A stretch of 64,000 nt of DNA from Phocicoccus schoeneichii (GCF_014635565.1 NZ_BMDB01000001.1:558001-622000), one strand, 5' to 3'; shown: positions 46,083-58,588, numbered from the stretch's first letter. Notes: generated from the letters alone by a model not told the origin. Numbers and translations are program-made.

Positions 46083-46140
46083 AAAAAATCCTCGTGTATT
46101 CGTAAGCCTATTATTAACTCCAACGAATTCGGGGATTTTT
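46083..46140 (-). terminator. Intrinsic terminator of the pyrimidine operon
   Basis: A long imperfect stem (AAAAATCC..CG..ATTCGT with ACGAAT.CG.GGATTTTT) and T run on the minus strand, just after the pyrE stop and before the 51-bp array. Confidence 0.75.
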
Positions 46141-46158
46141 GTTTTTATCTTCTAATTA

Positions 46159-46767
46159 TTATAAACTGTCGCGGAATTCTTTTACGGTTGTGACCTGTTC
46201 TTTTGTGAGAGCGTCCGACTTCTCGCTCTCTTCTAGTAACTCATCTAAGTTTGTGAGTGTGTGATATTCTAACAACTCTGCGCCAAAGTTTTCTTTCAAT
46301 TTCGCGAGTTCATAGCTGAAAATTGCGCTGACTCCAAGGACTTCGGCACCACTCTCTTTCAGTGCATTCACTGCTTTCAACGAACTCCCGCCAGTTGATA
46401 AAAGATCCTCAATTACTACAACCTTTTTGCCGTCAACTTCGCATCCTTCAATCTGCTTACCAGCACCGTGTGCCTTTTTTTCACCGCGCACATATACCAT
46501 TGGCAGTGCCATTTCTTGCGCAATAAAAGCAGCATGCGGAATTCCCGCGGTTGCTGTTCCAGCGATGACTTCTACGTCAGAGAAATTTTCTTTAATACTC
46601 GCCACAAATGCCTCTACGATTTGTTCGCGCTTTTCTGGGAATCCAATTGTCTTCCTATTATCACAATAGATTGGCGATTTTATTCCACTCGCCCATGTGA
46701 ATTTTTCGTCTGTGTTTATCTTTACTGCACCGATGTTTAAAAGTATTTCTGAAATTGACTTACTCAT
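46159..46767 (-). CDS. pyrE: Orotate phosphoribosyltransferase
   Basis: Adds PRPP to orotate to make OMP. The PRPP motif VVVIEDLLSTGGSSLKAVNAL is intact. KSPIYCDNRKTIGFPEKR and GIPHAAFIAQEM are further landmarks. The ATG at 46767 (MSKSISEILL) is chosen because GGGAGGGTCATA precedes it; length is 202 residues. It overlaps pyrF by 8 bases and is the last gene of the pyr operon. Confidence 0.97.
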   Translation of the reverse strand: MSKSISEILLNIGAVKINTDEKFTWASGIKSPIYCDNRKTIGFPEKREQIVEAFVASIKENFSDVEVIAGTATAGIPHAAFIAQEMALPMVYVRGEKKAHGAGKQIEGCEVDGKKVVVIEDLLSTGGSSLKAVNALKESGAEVLGVSAIFSYELAKLKENFGAELLEYHTLTNLDELLEESEKSDALTKEQVTTVKEFRDSL

Positions 46768-47458
46768 TATGACCCTCCCAAAGTGATTTGATGTGATGGT
46801 ATGCCTCAACTGGATTGTGACTCTGCGTGATTGGACGACCAACAACGATGTAGTTAGAACCGAGTTCACGCGCATGTTCTGGAGTTACGATGCGCACTTG
46901 GTCGTCATTTCTATTTTCGCTAAGTCTAATTCCTGGCGTCACTGTTACAAAGTCTTCGCCAATTTTTTCGTGAATTAACGGACTTTCTAATGGAGATGAA
47001 ACCACGCCATCTAGCCCCGCTTCTTTCGTAAGCGCTGCTAAATTTAAGACTGATTCCTCTAAAGAAATCTCGGATCTCAATTCATTCTTCACCATGTTTT
47101 CATTTGTACTTGTAAGTTCTGTCACTGCAATACAAATGCCCTCTGGGTTATGTTCTTTGAATGCTAAATTCGCGCGACGCATCATTTCGCTACCGCCTCT
47201 TGCATGAACGTTCACCATTTGGACGTCCAGTTTTCCAAGACCTGCCATTGTTCTTGCCACAGTGTTTGGAATGTCATGTAACTTTAAATCTAAGAATAAA
47301 TCATGTCCCATAGCGCGAAGTTCCTTGATTACGTTTCTACCTTCTAGCATGTATAATTCCATCCCCACTTTTACATAGAGAGATTCGTCAAACTGACTTA
47401 AAAATTTCTGTACTTCGTCGAATGTATTAAAGTCGAGTGCAATAATTGGTTTTGTCAT
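46760..47458 (-). CDS. pyrF: Orotidine-5'-phosphate decarboxylase
   Basis: Decarboxylates OMP to UMP. The active site Asp-Lys-Asp is in LFLDLKLHDIPNTV. IIALDFNTFDEVQKF at the N terminus and VTPGIRL and IVVGRPITQS are conserved. Length is 232 residues. It follows pyrD by 21 bases. Confidence 0.97.
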   Translation of the reverse strand: MTKPIIALDFNTFDEVQKFLSQFDESLYVKVGMELYMLEGRNVIKELRAMGHDLFLDLKLHDIPNTVARTMAGLGKLDVQMVNVHARGGSEMMRRANLAFKEHNPEGICIAVTELTSTNENMVKNELRSEISLEESVLNLAALTKEAGLDGVVSSPLESPLIHEKIGEDFVTVTPGIRLSENRNDDQVRIVTPEHARELGSNYIVVGRPITQSHNPVEAYHHIKSLWEGHNE

Positions 47459-47479
47459 AATGTCCTCCAGAGCTCTTAT

Positions 47480-49164
<1,685 letters not shown>

Positions 49165-49167
49165 CTC

Positions 49168-50427
49168 TTATTTTTGATACACACATTTACCGTCAACAAT
49201 CGTCATAAAGATATCTGAATCTAGCGTCTCGCCAATGAATGGTGAGTTCGATGCTTTAGATACAAAATCATCTTTAGTGATCGTAACTTTATCGTCTAAA
49301 TCAATGACCGTAATGTCAGCATTTTTACCGACTTCAAGTGTTCCAGCGTCTAAGTTAAATACGTCACATGGCTTTTTCGTCATCCACTCAATGACTTGTT
49401 CAAGTGTGAACACACCTGTTTTAACAAGTTTCGTATAGACGAGTTGGAATGCATGCTCAATGCCTACAATTCCAAATGGTGCTTTTTCAACACCTTGTCC
49501 TTTTTCATCTTCATGGTGTGGTGCATGGTCAGTTGCGATAAAATCAATCGTACCGTCAAGTAGACCTTCGATTAATGCTTCTCTATCATCACTCCCACGT
49601 AGTGGCGGGTTCATTTTAAAGTTTGGATCGAGCTCTGTAAAGTCTGTTTCATCTAATACTAGGTGATGTGGCGTCACTTCTGCTGTTACTTTAATGCCTG
49701 CACGTTTCGCATCTCTGATCACTCGAACTGACTCTTTTGTCGATACGTGACATACGTGATAGTGGCAGTTTGCTGCTTCAGCAAGTAGAACGTCACGCGC
49801 AATTTGTGTAGATTCTGCTAGACTAGGAATCCCTTGTACACCAAGTCTTTCGCTAACGTCACCTTCGTGAACTGCTCCACCATGCGCGAGTGAGTTGTCC
49901 TCAGTGTGAGCAACAATTGCCTTATCGAGTTCAGCTGCACGCTTCATCGCGTCATACATCGTTTTTGCTGTTTGGACACCCACTCCGTCATCCGTGAATG
50001 CGAACGCACCGTGTTCTTTTAGCCCTTCAAAGTCAACAAGCGTATCTCCCTTTAGTCCTTCTGTGATTGATACATAAGGCAGAACTTTAATTACTGCTGT
50101 ATCTTCAATGATTTTGTTTACTCGATCTAATTTCTCAACATTGTCAATGATTGGATTTGTGTTTGGCATTGGGCACACAAGCGTAAATCCGCCACGTGCT
50201 GCTGCCTTTGATCCTGACTCGATTGTTTCCTTGTGCTCAAATCCTGGCTCTCTGAAGTGTACATGTACATCCACAAGCCCTGGAGTTACAAGTTTTCCTT
50301 TAAGGTCAATGACTTCTCCATCATATTCAATGTCAGTGTCAATCTTCTCGATTTTTTTATCTTTAATTAAAATATCTGTTTCTATAAAAGAATTATCTTG
50401 CCATAACTTTGCTTTTCTTAAGAGCAC
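49168..50427 (-). CDS. pyrC: Dihydroorotase
   Basis: Zinc enzyme that cyclises carbamoyl-aspartate to dihydroorotate. [10 protein letters not shown] is the metal-binding motif; [13 protein letters not shown] and [14 protein letters not shown] are conserved. I choose the GTG at 50427 because AAGGAG lies nine bases before it. The ATG at 50436 directly abuts that site and cannot use it. The protein is then 419 residues and begins MLLRKAKLW. It overlaps the end of pyrB by 35 bases, so translation is probably coupled. Confidence 0.95.
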   Translation of the reverse strand: MLLRKAKLWQDNSFIETDILIKDKKIEKIDTDIEYDGEVIDLKGKLVTPGLVDVHVHFREPGFEHKETIESGSKAAARGGFTLVCPMPNTNPIIDNVEKLDRVNKIIEDTAVIKVLPYVSITEGLKGDTLVDFEGLKEHGAFAFTDDGVGVQTAKTMYDAMKRAAELDKAIVAHTEDNSLAHGGAVHEGDVSERLGVQGIPSLAESTQIARDVLLAEAANCHYHVCHVSTKESVRVIRDAKRAGIKVTAEVTPHHLVLDETDFTELDPNFKMNPPLRGSDDREALIEGLLDGTIDFIATDHAPHHEDEKGQGVEKAPFGIVGIEHAFQLVYTKLVKTGVFTLEQVIEWMTKKPCDVFNLDAGTLEVGKNADITVIDLDDKVTITKDDFVSKASNSPFIGETLDSDIFMTIVDGKCVYQK

Positions 50428-51310
50428 GTTCTTCATCTCCTTGGATAAGTTGTTCTAAAATACTCATTCTAATAAACACACCGTTTGCCATTTGTTCGAA
50501 GATTACGCTCTTATCACCTTCAACACATACGTCAGTAATTTCTACACCACGGTTCATTGGTGCTGGGTGCATGAGGATTGCATCATCTTTCATGCGTGCC
50601 ACTCTTTTTTCATTGATACCGTATTTTTCGTTGTACTCTTCATTTGTCATCGACATCTTTCTGTCGTGACGTTCGTTTTGCACGCGTAGCATCATGACTA
50701 CGTCACATACTTCAACCGCTTCATCGAGTTCCATGTAAGGAACGTCAATCGTATCGTCTTGATATTCTTTTGGTCCTGAGAAGTATACTTCAGCACCCAT
50801 TTTTTGTAATGCAGTCGCGTTTGATTTTGCGACACGTGAATGAATGATGTCACCAACAATCACTACTTTAAGACCGTGAATTCGACCGTGGTGTTCATAC
50901 ATTGTCATCATGTCGAGTAATGATTGAGATGGGTGTGACCCACTTCCGTCACCACCATTGATGATTGGGATATTGATATTTTCTAATTGCTCGTAATATT
51001 TTACGTCAGGGTGTCTAATAACGAGTGCATCTGCACCGATTGCTTCTAATGTTTTGCATGTATCGTAGAGAGATTCTCCCTTTTGAACTGCGGACTGAGA
51101 GACTTCAAATGGAATTGCGTGAATACCTAATTTGTATTCCGCCATCTCGAAACTTGATTTCGTTCTAGTCGACGTTTCAAAGAATAAGTTTACAATCGTT
51201 TTATCTGATGAGAACTTGTTGTAGTCACCTTTTTTGATTTCTTGTGCTCTTGAAATGATTTCGTAAATTTCTTTTGGGCTAACGTCTTCCATTGATAATA
51301 AGTTTTTCAT
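50393..51310 (-). CDS. pyrB: Aspartate carbamoyltransferase catalytic subunit
   Basis: Condenses aspartate with carbamoyl phosphate. The carbamoyl-phosphate motif is [39 protein letters not shown] and [12 protein letters not shown] are further landmarks. Length is 305 residues. It overlaps uraA by one base. No regulatory pyrI subunit is present, as usual in Firmicutes. Confidence 0.97.
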   Translation of the reverse strand: MKNLLSMEDVSPKEIYEIISRAQEIKKGDYNKFSSDKTIVNLFFETSTRTKSSFEMAEYKLGIHAIPFEVSQSAVQKGESLYDTCKTLEAIGADALVIRHPDVKYYEQLENINIPIINGGDGSGSHPSQSLLDMMTMYEHHGRIHGLKVVIVGDIIHSRVAKSNATALQKMGAEVYFSGPKEYQDDTIDVPYMELDEAVEVCDVVMMLRVQNERHDRKMSMTNEEYNEKYGINEKRVARMKDDAILMHPAPMNRGVEITDVCVEGDKSVIFEQMANGVFIRMSILEQLIQGDEERALKKSKVMAR

Positions 51311-52617
51311 TATTCATTCTCCCCTTTAGGTAAGATTAGATTTAATACAATTCCGATGAATGCTGCGAGTGCCATACCTTCTAAGTTAAATGGAATTTGT
51401 CCGATGACGAAGTCTAAATGTGCCTTACCTATACCGATGACTAGGATGACCGATGCGATGACTAAGTTACGCTTATTATCGAAGTCAACTTTAGCGTCAA
51501 TCAGCGTTCTAAGACCGCTTGATGCGATGATACCGAACAGTAAGATGGATACCCCACCCATTACTGGACTCGGGATGCTCGTGATGACAGCTGTAAACTT
51601 ACCGATAAAACCAAGGACTACCGCGATTACAGCTGCTCCACCGATGACCCAAACGCTGAATATTCTCGTGATTGCAAGTACCCCAATGTTTTCACCATAA
51701 GTCGTTGTTGGTGGTCCACCGATAACACTTGAGAACATTGTTGCTATACCATCACCTACTAAAGATCTGTGTAGTCCTGGGTCTTTGAAGAAGTTTTTGC
51801 CGACAATTTTATTTATAACTACTTGGTGGCCAATGTGCTCACTGATTGTTACGAAAACAATCGGTAACATGACTAAGAAGAGACCTAGGTTGATTTGTGG
51901 CGTGTAATCACTAAACGGGACATGCACTTCTGGTAACTGTAACCACGATGTCTCTTTGATTACTGTAAAGTCTACAATTCCGAATAGTACCGCTGTGATA
52001 TATCCACCGACGATACCGATAAGAATCGGAATGAGTCCCCATACACCTTTAAAGAATATTGAACCAAGTACTGTGATACCTAGTGTGATGAGTGCAACCG
52101 TGATATACGTGATGTTGTATCCCGTCATATCGTTTGGATTTTCATACATTGCCATGTTGACTGCAACTGGTGCAAGCCCAAGTCCGATTACCATGATTAC
52201 TGGACCAACTACGATTGGTGGTAGTAGCTTCATGAGCCAATCGACTCCTACGAAGCGAATGATTATTCCGATTACGACGTACACCACTCCACTGAAGAAG
52301 AGTGCTGTGAGTACTTCTCCGAGACTGTTACTCTGTAGTGCAATCGTGATTGGGAAGATAAACGCAAAGCTTGAACCTAGATATGCAGGTATCTTACCTT
52401 TAGTAATCATGATGTATAGTAGTGTACCGATACCACTCGCAATCAGTGTTGCTGAAACTGGTAATCCTGTTAAGTATGGTACGAGTACTGTTGCTCCGAA
52501 CATTGCAAACAAGTGTTGGATACTGAGTAGTAATGCATCTTTTGGACGTGGTTTCTCATGTACATCAAGTTTTGGTTCAACTGTTCTTACATAAATTTCT
52601 TCCTGATCATATGCCAT
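51310..52617 (-). CDS. uraA: Uracil permease
   Basis: Nucleobase-cation symporter-2 family transporter (UraA/PyrP) with about 12-14 transmembrane segments, 435 residues. FAMFGATVLVPYLTGLPVSA, FPITIALQSNS and SVIGGPPTTTYGENIGVLA (the transport motif) are typical. It lies between pyrR and pyrB as in Bacillus, so uptake of uracil and de novo synthesis are under the same attenuator. Confidence 0.95.
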   Translation of the reverse strand: MAYDQEEIYVRTVEPKLDVHEKPRPKDALLLSIQHLFAMFGATVLVPYLTGLPVSATLIASGIGTLLYIMITKGKIPAYLGSSFAFIFPITIALQSNSLGEVLTALFFSGVVYVVIGIIIRFVGVDWLMKLLPPIVVGPVIMVIGLGLAPVAVNMAMYENPNDMTGYNITYITVALITLGITVLGSIFFKGVWGLIPILIGIVGGYITAVLFGIVDFTVIKETSWLQLPEVHVPFSDYTPQINLGLFLVMLPIVFVTISEHIGHQVVINKIVGKNFFKDPGLHRSLVGDGIATMFSSVIGGPPTTTYGENIGVLAITRIFSVWVIGGAAVIAVVLGFIGKFTAVITSIPSPVMGGVSILLFGIIASSGLRTLIDAKVDFDNKRNLVIASVILVIGIGKAHLDFVIGQIPFNLEGMALAAFIGIVLNLILPKGENE

Positions 52618-52636
52618 TTATTCCGCCTCTTCTTTC

Positions 52637-53158
52637 TTAAGAAATAAATACTCTTGTTTCACCATCGACTTCTTCGATATTGACACTGACGTTTTCGTCT
52701 CGTCTAGTTGGAATATTTTTACCGACATAATCTGGACGAATCGGGAGCTCTCTGTGCCCTCTATCAACGAGTACCGCGAGTGAGATTCTCTGTGGTCTCG
52801 CATATTGTAGTACTGCATCTATTGATGCACGAATTGTACGACCTGTTTGAAGTACATCATCTACTAAAACAACGTGCTTATTATTCAAGTCTGTTTCTAT
52901 TTCAACACCTTGAGCATTTAAATCTCTCTTGGCATCGTCTCTGAAATGTGTGATATCGATTGTACCTTGTGGTACTTTCACGCCTTCGATGCTCTCAATC
53001 TTTTCTTGGATGCGTTCCGCTAAGAACTCACCGCGTCTTTTGATACCGAGTACGATCACATCGTCGCTTCCCTTGTATCTTTCTAAAATCTCGTGAGACA
53101 TGCGCGTTAGTGCACGATTCACTCCTACTTCGTCTAAAATTGTTCGTTTTTCCAACAT
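52637..53158 (-). CDS. pyrR: Pyrimidine operon attenuator/uracil phosphoribosyltransferase PyrR
   Basis: UMP-dependent RNA-binding regulator that binds the pyr leader and promotes termination, with weak uracil phosphoribosyltransferase activity. The PRPP motif VVLVDDVLQTGRTIRASIDA is conserved, as is VLVDRGHRELPIRPDYVGKNIPT. Length is 173 residues. The leader attenuator lies just upstream. Confidence 0.97.
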   Translation of the reverse strand: MLEKRTILDEVGVNRALTRMSHEILERYKGSDDVIVLGIKRRGEFLAERIQEKIESIEGVKVPQGTIDITHFRDDAKRDLNAQGVEIETDLNNKHVVLVDDVLQTGRTIRASIDAVLQYARPQRISLAVLVDRGHRELPIRPDYVGKNIPTRRDENVSVNIEEVDGETRVFIS

Positions 53159-53181
53159 AATTCCTCCTTGATCATAAAAAA

Positions 53182-53290
53182 ATACTCATGCCTAGAAGAC
53201 ATGAGTATAGTCGTGTGGAGCTATAGGTGTACAAGCGCACTCGTCCCCTATAACTCTATATATTCATGTCTTATTGGCCTCTCTGGACAC
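53182..53290 (-). promoter_or_regulatory. PyrR-dependent attenuator in the pyr leader
   Basis: In transcript order there is the PyrR-binding element with CCAGAGAGGCC (about 53276-53286), then an antiterminator segment (AAGACATGA, revcomp of 53264-53272) that pairs with TCATGTCTT in the terminator arm (53196-53204), then the terminator stem ATACTCATG / CATGAGTAT with T run (53182-53208). Low UMP favours the antiterminator; PyrR-UMP favours termination. Confidence 0.9.
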
Positions 53291-53330
53291 AATTTAAAGA
53301 CACATTCGTATTCAGTTATGTTCGTAAATT

Positions 53331-53359
53331 ATATTACTCATGTATGAGCTAAAAGTCAA
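53331..53359 (-). promoter_or_regulatory. Promoter of the pyr operon
   Basis: Minus-strand -35 TTGACT (53354-53359), 17-base spacer and -10 TAATAT (53331-53336), immediately after the rluD stop. Confidence 0.65.
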
Positions 53360-53361
53360 CC

Positions 53362-54267
53362 TTAAACTTCAAATTCTCCTAATTCATTTAAAACTTCGGT
53401 AAATTCAACAGGTAATTCAGACTTAAACACTAAGTGCTCTTTTGTTGTTGGATGTATAAAACCAACCGTACCTGCATGTAATAACTGTCCATTTGTTTTG
53501 AACTTCGTCTTCTGACCATATTTTGGGTCTCCTACAATTGGATATCCAATATAGTTCATGTGAACACGAATTTGGTGCGTACGCCCTGTTTCTAAAACAC
53601 ATTCTAAAAGTGTGTAATCTTCATAGCGCTCGATTACATTAAAATGTGTAACCGCATCTTTACCGTTATCGACAACCGCCATCTCTTGACGCTCTTTAGG
53701 GTTACGACCAATTGGTGCATCAATTGTACCTTTGTTATGTGGAATCACACCATGCACTAAAGCAACATATTTTCTATCTACAGTTTTATTTTGAAGTTGT
53801 TCACTTAAATCTCTGTGCGCAACATCGTTTTTCGCAACCATTAAAAGACCACTCGTGTCTTTATCGATTCTATGAACGATACCCGGACGTAGTTCACCAT
53901 TGATACCTGAAAGTGAATCGAGTTGATACATCAATCCGTTTACAAACGTTCCACTGTTATTACCAGCAGCTGGATGAACAACCATACCTTTTGGTTTGTA
54001 CACAACAGCAACCGCTTCGTCTTCATAGATGATATCTAGATTTAAGTTTTCAGGTTTGATTTCTGAGTCGACGAGTTCACGTTCCAGATATTCAATCAAG
54101 TCGTCTTCTTTTATCTTATAGTTAGGCTTTACTGTATTTCCATTAACAGTAATTAACCCTTCTTTAATTCGGTTTTGAACATCTGTTCTTGAAGTATCTT
54201 CAATGATTTGGACTAAAAACTGATCCAGTCGTTTTCCAATTGCATCTTCAGTTAAATTAATTTTCAT
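53362..54267 (-). CDS. rluD: RluD-type 23S rRNA pseudouridine synthase
   Basis: Pseudouridine synthase of the RluA family (YlyB in Bacillus). An N-terminal S4 RNA-binding domain (KRLDQFLVQIIEDTSRTDVQ) is followed by the catalytic domain with HRIDKDTSGLLMVAKN, whose Asp is the nucleophile. The ATG at 54267 (MKINLTEDAIG) is chosen because AAGGGGGAC precedes it; length is 301 residues. It overlaps lspA by 11 bases. The precise target uridines cannot be told from sequence. Confidence 0.93.
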   Translation of the reverse strand: MKINLTEDAIGKRLDQFLVQIIEDTSRTDVQNRIKEGLITVNGNTVKPNYKIKEDDLIEYLERELVDSEIKPENLNLDIIYEDEAVAVVYKPKGMVVHPAAGNNSGTFVNGLMYQLDSLSGINGELRPGIVHRIDKDTSGLLMVAKNDVAHRDLSEQLQNKTVDRKYVALVHGVIPHNKGTIDAPIGRNPKERQEMAVVDNGKDAVTHFNVIERYEDYTLLECVLETGRTHQIRVHMNYIGYPIVGDPKYGQKTKFKTNGQLLHAGTVGFIHPTTKEHLVFKSELPVEFTEVLNELGEFEV

Positions 54268-54739
54268 TTTTGTCCCCCTTATCAAAGAAGAAAATTTGAA
54301 TCACCATTAATATAACTCCAGCTGTGAGCGATGCATCGGCAACGTTAAATATTGGAAAATCATATCCAAAAATAACTGTATCTACAAAATCAACCACTTT
54401 TTGGAAGAGTAATCTGTCGATAAAGTTCCCGATTGCACCAGCCATTAAGAGTACTAGTGATATTTGTAATAAAAGACTCGTCTTTGCTTCACGCTTATAA
54501 AACATGACAAGTACTACAATAACGAATACTGTGATGATGTAAAATAACCACATTCTTCCTTGTAGCATGCCCCATGCTGCGCCTTCGTTTCTATGTGACG
54601 TAAGATATAAAAATCCGTCTATTAAAGGAATAGACTCCCCGAGTTCCATAAATTTAACTACGAGGAGTTTAGTCACTTGATCTAAAAATATGATTGCTAT
54701 TCCTAATATAGACATCGGTAAGAGTCTATAGTTTTTCAT
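54257..54739 (-). CDS. lspA: Lipoprotein signal peptidase
   Basis: Membrane aspartyl protease that removes signal peptides of prolipoproteins, such as the TAXI receptor in this window. Four transmembrane segments; catalytic aspartates are in GNFIDRL and FNVADASLT. Length is 160 residues. It follows ileS by nine bases. Confidence 0.97.
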   Translation of the reverse strand: MKNYRLLPMSILGIAIIFLDQVTKLLVVKFMELGESIPLIDGFLYLTSHRNEGAAWGMLQGRMWLFYIITVFVIVVLVMFYKREAKTSLLLQISLVLLMAGAIGNFIDRLLFQKVVDFVDTVIFGYDFPIFNVADASLTAGVILMVIQIFFFDKGDKNEN

Positions 54740-54748
54740 GCGTGCACC

Positions 54749-57487
54749 TTACATACTATCTACAACGTCACGGCAACGATCACATACGTCATCATTACCA
54801 GACACTAGATTTTTGTCTGTGACATAGTTCCAGCAACGGTTACACTTTTCACCGTCAGCATGTTCAACTTTAATCGTTGTTTTTCCGTAAGTTTCGCCAT
54901 CAGTTAATTCATCAACAATTTCAGCTTGTGAAACAATGAATAATTGATTTAACTTAGTATCTACTCCGAGATCAGTCATTCCTTCTGGTAGTACGAGTGA
55001 TACTTTCGCATCTAATGACTTACCAATGACTTTTTCGCTTCTAGCTACCTCTAACGCCTTATAAACGTCATCACGAACGTTCATAGCTGTTTCCCATTTC
55101 TTAAGAAGCTCTGTATCCACTTCACCTTTTTCAGGCATGTACGTTAAGTGAACACTTTCTTTATCTGTATGTGGTGTGTGGTCATAGATGTCTTCAGCTG
55201 TATGAACAAGAACTGGCGCAAGTAGCTTAGTTAAGTCAGTTAGCACTTTGTAAAGAACTGTTTGTAAACTACGACGAATGTGTGAATCTTGCTTTTCAAT
55301 GTACAGAATATCCTTACCATAGTCTAAGTAGAAGTTAGATAGATCTACGTTGATGAAATTCTGTAACGCTTGATAGATTGAAAGATAATCATACGCGTCG
55401 TAACGATCTAATGTTTCATTTGTGAATTTAGTAAATACATTGTACATGTATTTATCTACATCTTCTAGGTTATCGTAAGAAATCGCGTCTGTTTTAGGAT
55501 CAAAATCATTCACGTTACCTAGTAAGAATCTGAATGTGTTTCTAATTTTACGATAAACTTCAGAGACCTGCTTAAGAATATCGTCCGATACACGCACGTC
55601 TTCTTGGAAATCTGATGACATTACCCATAGTCTTAAGATGTCCGCACCCATTTGTTGCATTACTTTATTTGGATCAATGACGTTACCGATTGATTTAGAC
55701 ATTTTTCTGCCCTCTCCGTCCATAACGAATCCATGTGAAAGTAATTCTTTATATGGTGACACGCCACGTGACGCAACACTTGTGATGAGTGATGAGTTAA
55801 ACCAACCACGATACTGGTCAGAACCTTCGAAGTAAAGATCTGCTGGGTATGTGAGGTAATCTCTATAATCTAATACACCACGGTGTGTTGAACCGGAGTC
55901 AAACCATACGTCCATGATGTCCATTTCTTTTGTGAACTCACCATTTGGTGAACCAGGATGCGTATATCCTTCTGGTAGTAATTCTTTAGCTGATTTACTG
56001 AACCAGATGTTAGATCCATGCTCCTCAAATAGATTTGCAACGTGATCTATTACTTCAACATCAACGATTTCTTCTCCATTTTCTGCGTAGAAGAATGGAA
56101 GTGGTACACCCCAAACACGTTGACGCGAAATAACCCAGTCTCCACGATTCTTAATCATATTCGTCATGCGCTCACGGTTCCACTCCACTTGGAATTTAGT
56201 ACCATCTAGTGCTTCAATGATTTCTTCTCGAACTTTGTCAATTGATGCAAACCACTGTGGTGTTGCTCGGAAAATAACTGGTGTTTTTGTTCTCCAGTCA
56301 TGTGGATATGAGTGATCATAGAAGTTGAGCTTAATAAGTGCGCCCGCTTCTTTAAGATCGTCCGTGATGACTTTATTTGCATCATCATAGAATAACCCTT
56401 CATACTTACCTGCTTCACTCGTAAACACACCTTTGTCATCTACTGGTGAAAGGATTTCTAATCCATATTTACGTCCAATGATATAGTCATCATCCCCGTG
56501 TCCTGGCGCTGTATGAACAAGTCCTGTACCTGCATCAGTAGTTACGTAATCTCCTAAGATTACAAGTGATGTTTTATCGAATAATGGATGTTGTGCTTTG
56601 ATATATTCGAGTTCAGAACCTTTAACTTCTTTAGTTCTTGTCACTTTATCTTTGTCCCACTCTACAGATTCTAAGAAACTGTCTAGTAAATCTTCAACAA
56701 TGACATATTCACTACCATCATAGTTAAATTGAACGTAGTTTAAGTCAGGATGAACCGCAATACCTTCGTTTGCTGGAAGCGTCCAAGGTGTTGTTGTCCA
56801 AATCACAAGTTTTACGTCATTATCTAATACACCTTTACCATCCATAACTTTGAATGATACAAAGATTGATGGTGAACGTTTATCTTTATATTCAAGTTCC
56901 GCTTCCGCAAGTGAAGATTCAGAAACTGGAGACCAGTATACTGGCTTTTTACCTCTGTAAATAAGATCTTTCGCAACCATATCACGAAGTACTCTGACTT
57001 GTTGTGCTTCGAATTCTGGTTTATATGTGAGGTAGGGATCATCCCAAATTCCATCAACACCCATACGTTTAAAGCCATCGCGTTGGATATCGATTTGGGA
57101 GTTTGCGAATTCGATACACTTGTCTCTGAATTCAGCAACCGTCATTTTGTTTCTGTCTACACCTTTGTTTGTGAGTGCTTGTTCAATTGGCAGACCATGT
57201 GTGTCCCAACCTGGAACGTAAGGTGTATAGAACCCTCGCATCTGCTTGTTTCTGTTGATGAAGTCTTTGATGATTTTGTTTAAGGCATGCCCAACGTGTA
57301 ATGCACCATTTGCATATGGTGGTCCGTCATGTAATACATATGGTGTATTACCTTCGTTTAATTCTAATTTTTTGTTGTATAGATTCATCTCAGCCCAACG
57401 TTTTTGCATTTCAGGCTCTTTAGTTGTTAAGCCACCACGCATTTTAAATGCAGTTTTAGGCATTAACAAAGTGTCTTTATAATCCAT
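54749..57487 (-). CDS. ileS: Isoleucyl-tRNA synthetase
   Basis: Class I synthetase of 912 residues. The HIGH motif is HVGH ([11 protein letters not shown]) and KMSKS is [14 protein letters not shown]1 editing domain lies between them ([27 protein letters not shown]). A C-terminal zinc finger is in [11 protein letters not shown]...CDRC. Expression is controlled by the T-box leader upstream. Confidence 0.98.
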   Translation of the reverse strand: MDYKDTLLMPKTAFKMRGGLTTKEPEMQKRWAEMNLYNKKLELNEGNTPYVLHDGPPYANGALHVGHALNKIIKDFINRNKQMRGFYTPYVPGWDTHGLPIEQALTNKGVDRNKMTVAEFRDKCIEFANSQIDIQRDGFKRMGVDGIWDDPYLTYKPEFEAQQVRVLRDMVAKDLIYRGKKPVYWSPVSESSLAEAELEYKDKRSPSIFVSFKVMDGKGVLDNDVKLVIWTTTPWTLPANEGIAVHPDLNYVQFNYDGSEYVIVEDLLDSFLESVEWDKDKVTRTKEVKGSELEYIKAQHPLFDKTSLVILGDYVTTDAGTGLVHTAPGHGDDDYIIGRKYGLEILSPVDDKGVFTSEAGKYEGLFYDDANKVITDDLKEAGALIKLNFYDHSYPHDWRTKTPVIFRATPQWFASIDKVREEIIEALDGTKFQVEWNRERMTNMIKNRGDWVISRQRVWGVPLPFFYAENGEEIVDVEVIDHVANLFEEHGSNIWFSKSAKELLPEGYTHPGSPNGEFTKEMDIMDVWFDSGSTHRGVLDYRDYLTYPADLYFEGSDQYRGWFNSSLITSVASRGVSPYKELLSHGFVMDGEGRKMSKSIGNVIDPNKVMQQMGADILRLWVMSSDFQEDVRVSDDILKQVSEVYRKIRNTFRFLLGNVNDFDPKTDAISYDNLEDVDKYMYNVFTKFTNETLDRYDAYDYLSIYQALQNFINVDLSNFYLDYGKDILYIEKQDSHIRRSLQTVLYKVLTDLTKLLAPVLVHTAEDIYDHTPHTDKESVHLTYMPEKGEVDTELLKKWETAMNVRDDVYKALEVARSEKVIGKSLDAKVSLVLPEGMTDLGVDTKLNQLFIVSQAEIVDELTDGETYGKTTIKVEHADGEKCNRCWNYVTDKNLVSGNDDVCDRCRDVVDSM

Positions 57488-57499
57488 GAATGATCCTCC

Positions 57500-57735
57500 A
57501 ATTATTTCGTTCTTTTTAAACTATTAAAAAAAGCGAGCGTATGTCAAAATAGGGACGGAAAACCGCGGTACCACCCTATTTGACGTTAATACGCCCACTT
57601 TATCTATCATTTAATATAATTTTTTGTTCAGGATTAGTGATATCAATTTGACGATTTTCTAGAGCTCACACCGTCCTCTAGTCGCTATTTAAAAGAGCGT
57701 CAATTGCATGTCTAATACTAATATTATGCGAAAAT
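57500..57735 (-). promoter_or_regulatory. Isoleucine T-box leader of ileS
   Basis: On the minus strand the T-box sequence AGGGTGGTACCGCGG lies at 57563-57577. Stem I has CAATTGACG pairing with CGTCAAATTG; the specifier loop contains GATATCAC, giving an AUC isoleucine codon at about 57639-57641. A terminator stem (CAAATAGGG / CCCTATTTTG) with a T run follows. Uncharged tRNA-Ile allows read-through. Confidence 0.93.
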
Positions 57736-57751
57736 TTAGTTCAATAGTCAA
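57723..57751 (-). promoter_or_regulatory. Promoter of ileS
   Basis: Minus-strand -35 TTGACT (57746-57751), 17-base spacer and -10 CATAAT (57723-57728), just after the ylmH stop and before the T-box. Confidence 0.7.
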
Positions 57752-57754
57752 CTA

Positions 57755-58543
57755 CTAAACATTCTCTACATATACTTTTACAGAAATTCGATACTTTCCT
57801 TTTCTCGTTTCATGCACGAGTTCATTTACAATAAATCGGCCAAATCCCCGTACAGAAACGATGTCACCAATCTCAATATTTAACGCAGGGTTCGTGACAA
57901 GCGAGTGATTGACTTTTACTTTTTCTTTTTCAACTCTTGCTTTAGATTTTGCCCGACCTTCTTTTAGTACTTCACTCACAATCGTATCAATTCTGTAAGA
58001 TGAAGCCACAATTGTCATGTTGTGTGTTTCGATATTCCCTTGAATCATCTCTTCAGATGGTATTTCAACGAGTTTAATCGGTGCATTCTTGATTCGAGTG
58101 AGTTCCATTTTTATATAATCTTTTAAATTTGAATCTATCGCAAATTGAATGCTTTCACCAAATACAATATCTCCTAATTTTGAACGTTCAAATCCAAGAG
58201 ACATCATGGCACCTAATATATTTCTGTGAGATAAATTTACGAACTTTTCAGGATAGTCGATTTTATAAGTTGTGATTTGAAATACGTCTAACTTGATTGG
58301 AATGAGACTAGGATAAATGACAGCTCTCATGCGTTCTCTGTCTTCACTGTTCCCACCACCATAATATTCGACAGTAAGGTCTTCGAAGTGACCACTAATA
58401 TTATTTACGATTACGCGCTCTCTCGGATCTAAAAAATCGAGCAGCACTGGATAGTAGTCACGTTCAGCGATTTCAAATTTCGAATAAATCTCTATTATTT
58501 TTTCTTTTTCTTCTGGTCTAAAATGCTGAAATATAGTTTCCAT
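57755..58543 (-). CDS. ylmH: S4-domain RNA-binding protein YlmH
   Basis: YlmH family, 262 residues. An N-terminal helical region and a central domain precede a C-terminal S4 domain (TIVSEVLKEGRAKSKARVEKEKVKVNHSLV). Related YlmH proteins are reported to bind stalled 50S complexes in quality control. It lies within the sepF-ylmG-ylmH cluster of the division locus. Confidence 0.92.
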   Translation of the reverse strand: METIFQHFRPEEKEKIIEIYSKFEIAERDYYPVLLDFLDPRERVIVNNISGHFEDLTVEYYGGGNSEDRERMRAVIYPSLIPIKLDVFQITTYKIDYPEKFVNLSHRNILGAMMSLGFERSKLGDIVFGESIQFAIDSNLKDYIKMELTRIKNAPIKLVEIPSEEMIQGNIETHNMTIVASSYRIDTIVSEVLKEGRAKSKARVEKEKVKVNHSLVTNPALNIEIGDIVSVRGFGRFIVNELVHETRKGKYRISVKVYVENV

Positions 58544-58560
58544 ATTTACTCCTATAAAAA

Positions 58561-58588
58561 AACATAGAGAACAACTTGTCTCTATGTT
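58561..58588 (-). terminator. Terminator-like hairpin after ylmG
   Basis: 10-bp stem (AACATAGAGA / TCTCTATGTT) with an 8-base loop and a run of seven T on the minus strand. It overlaps the ylmG stop codon. Confidence 0.85.
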
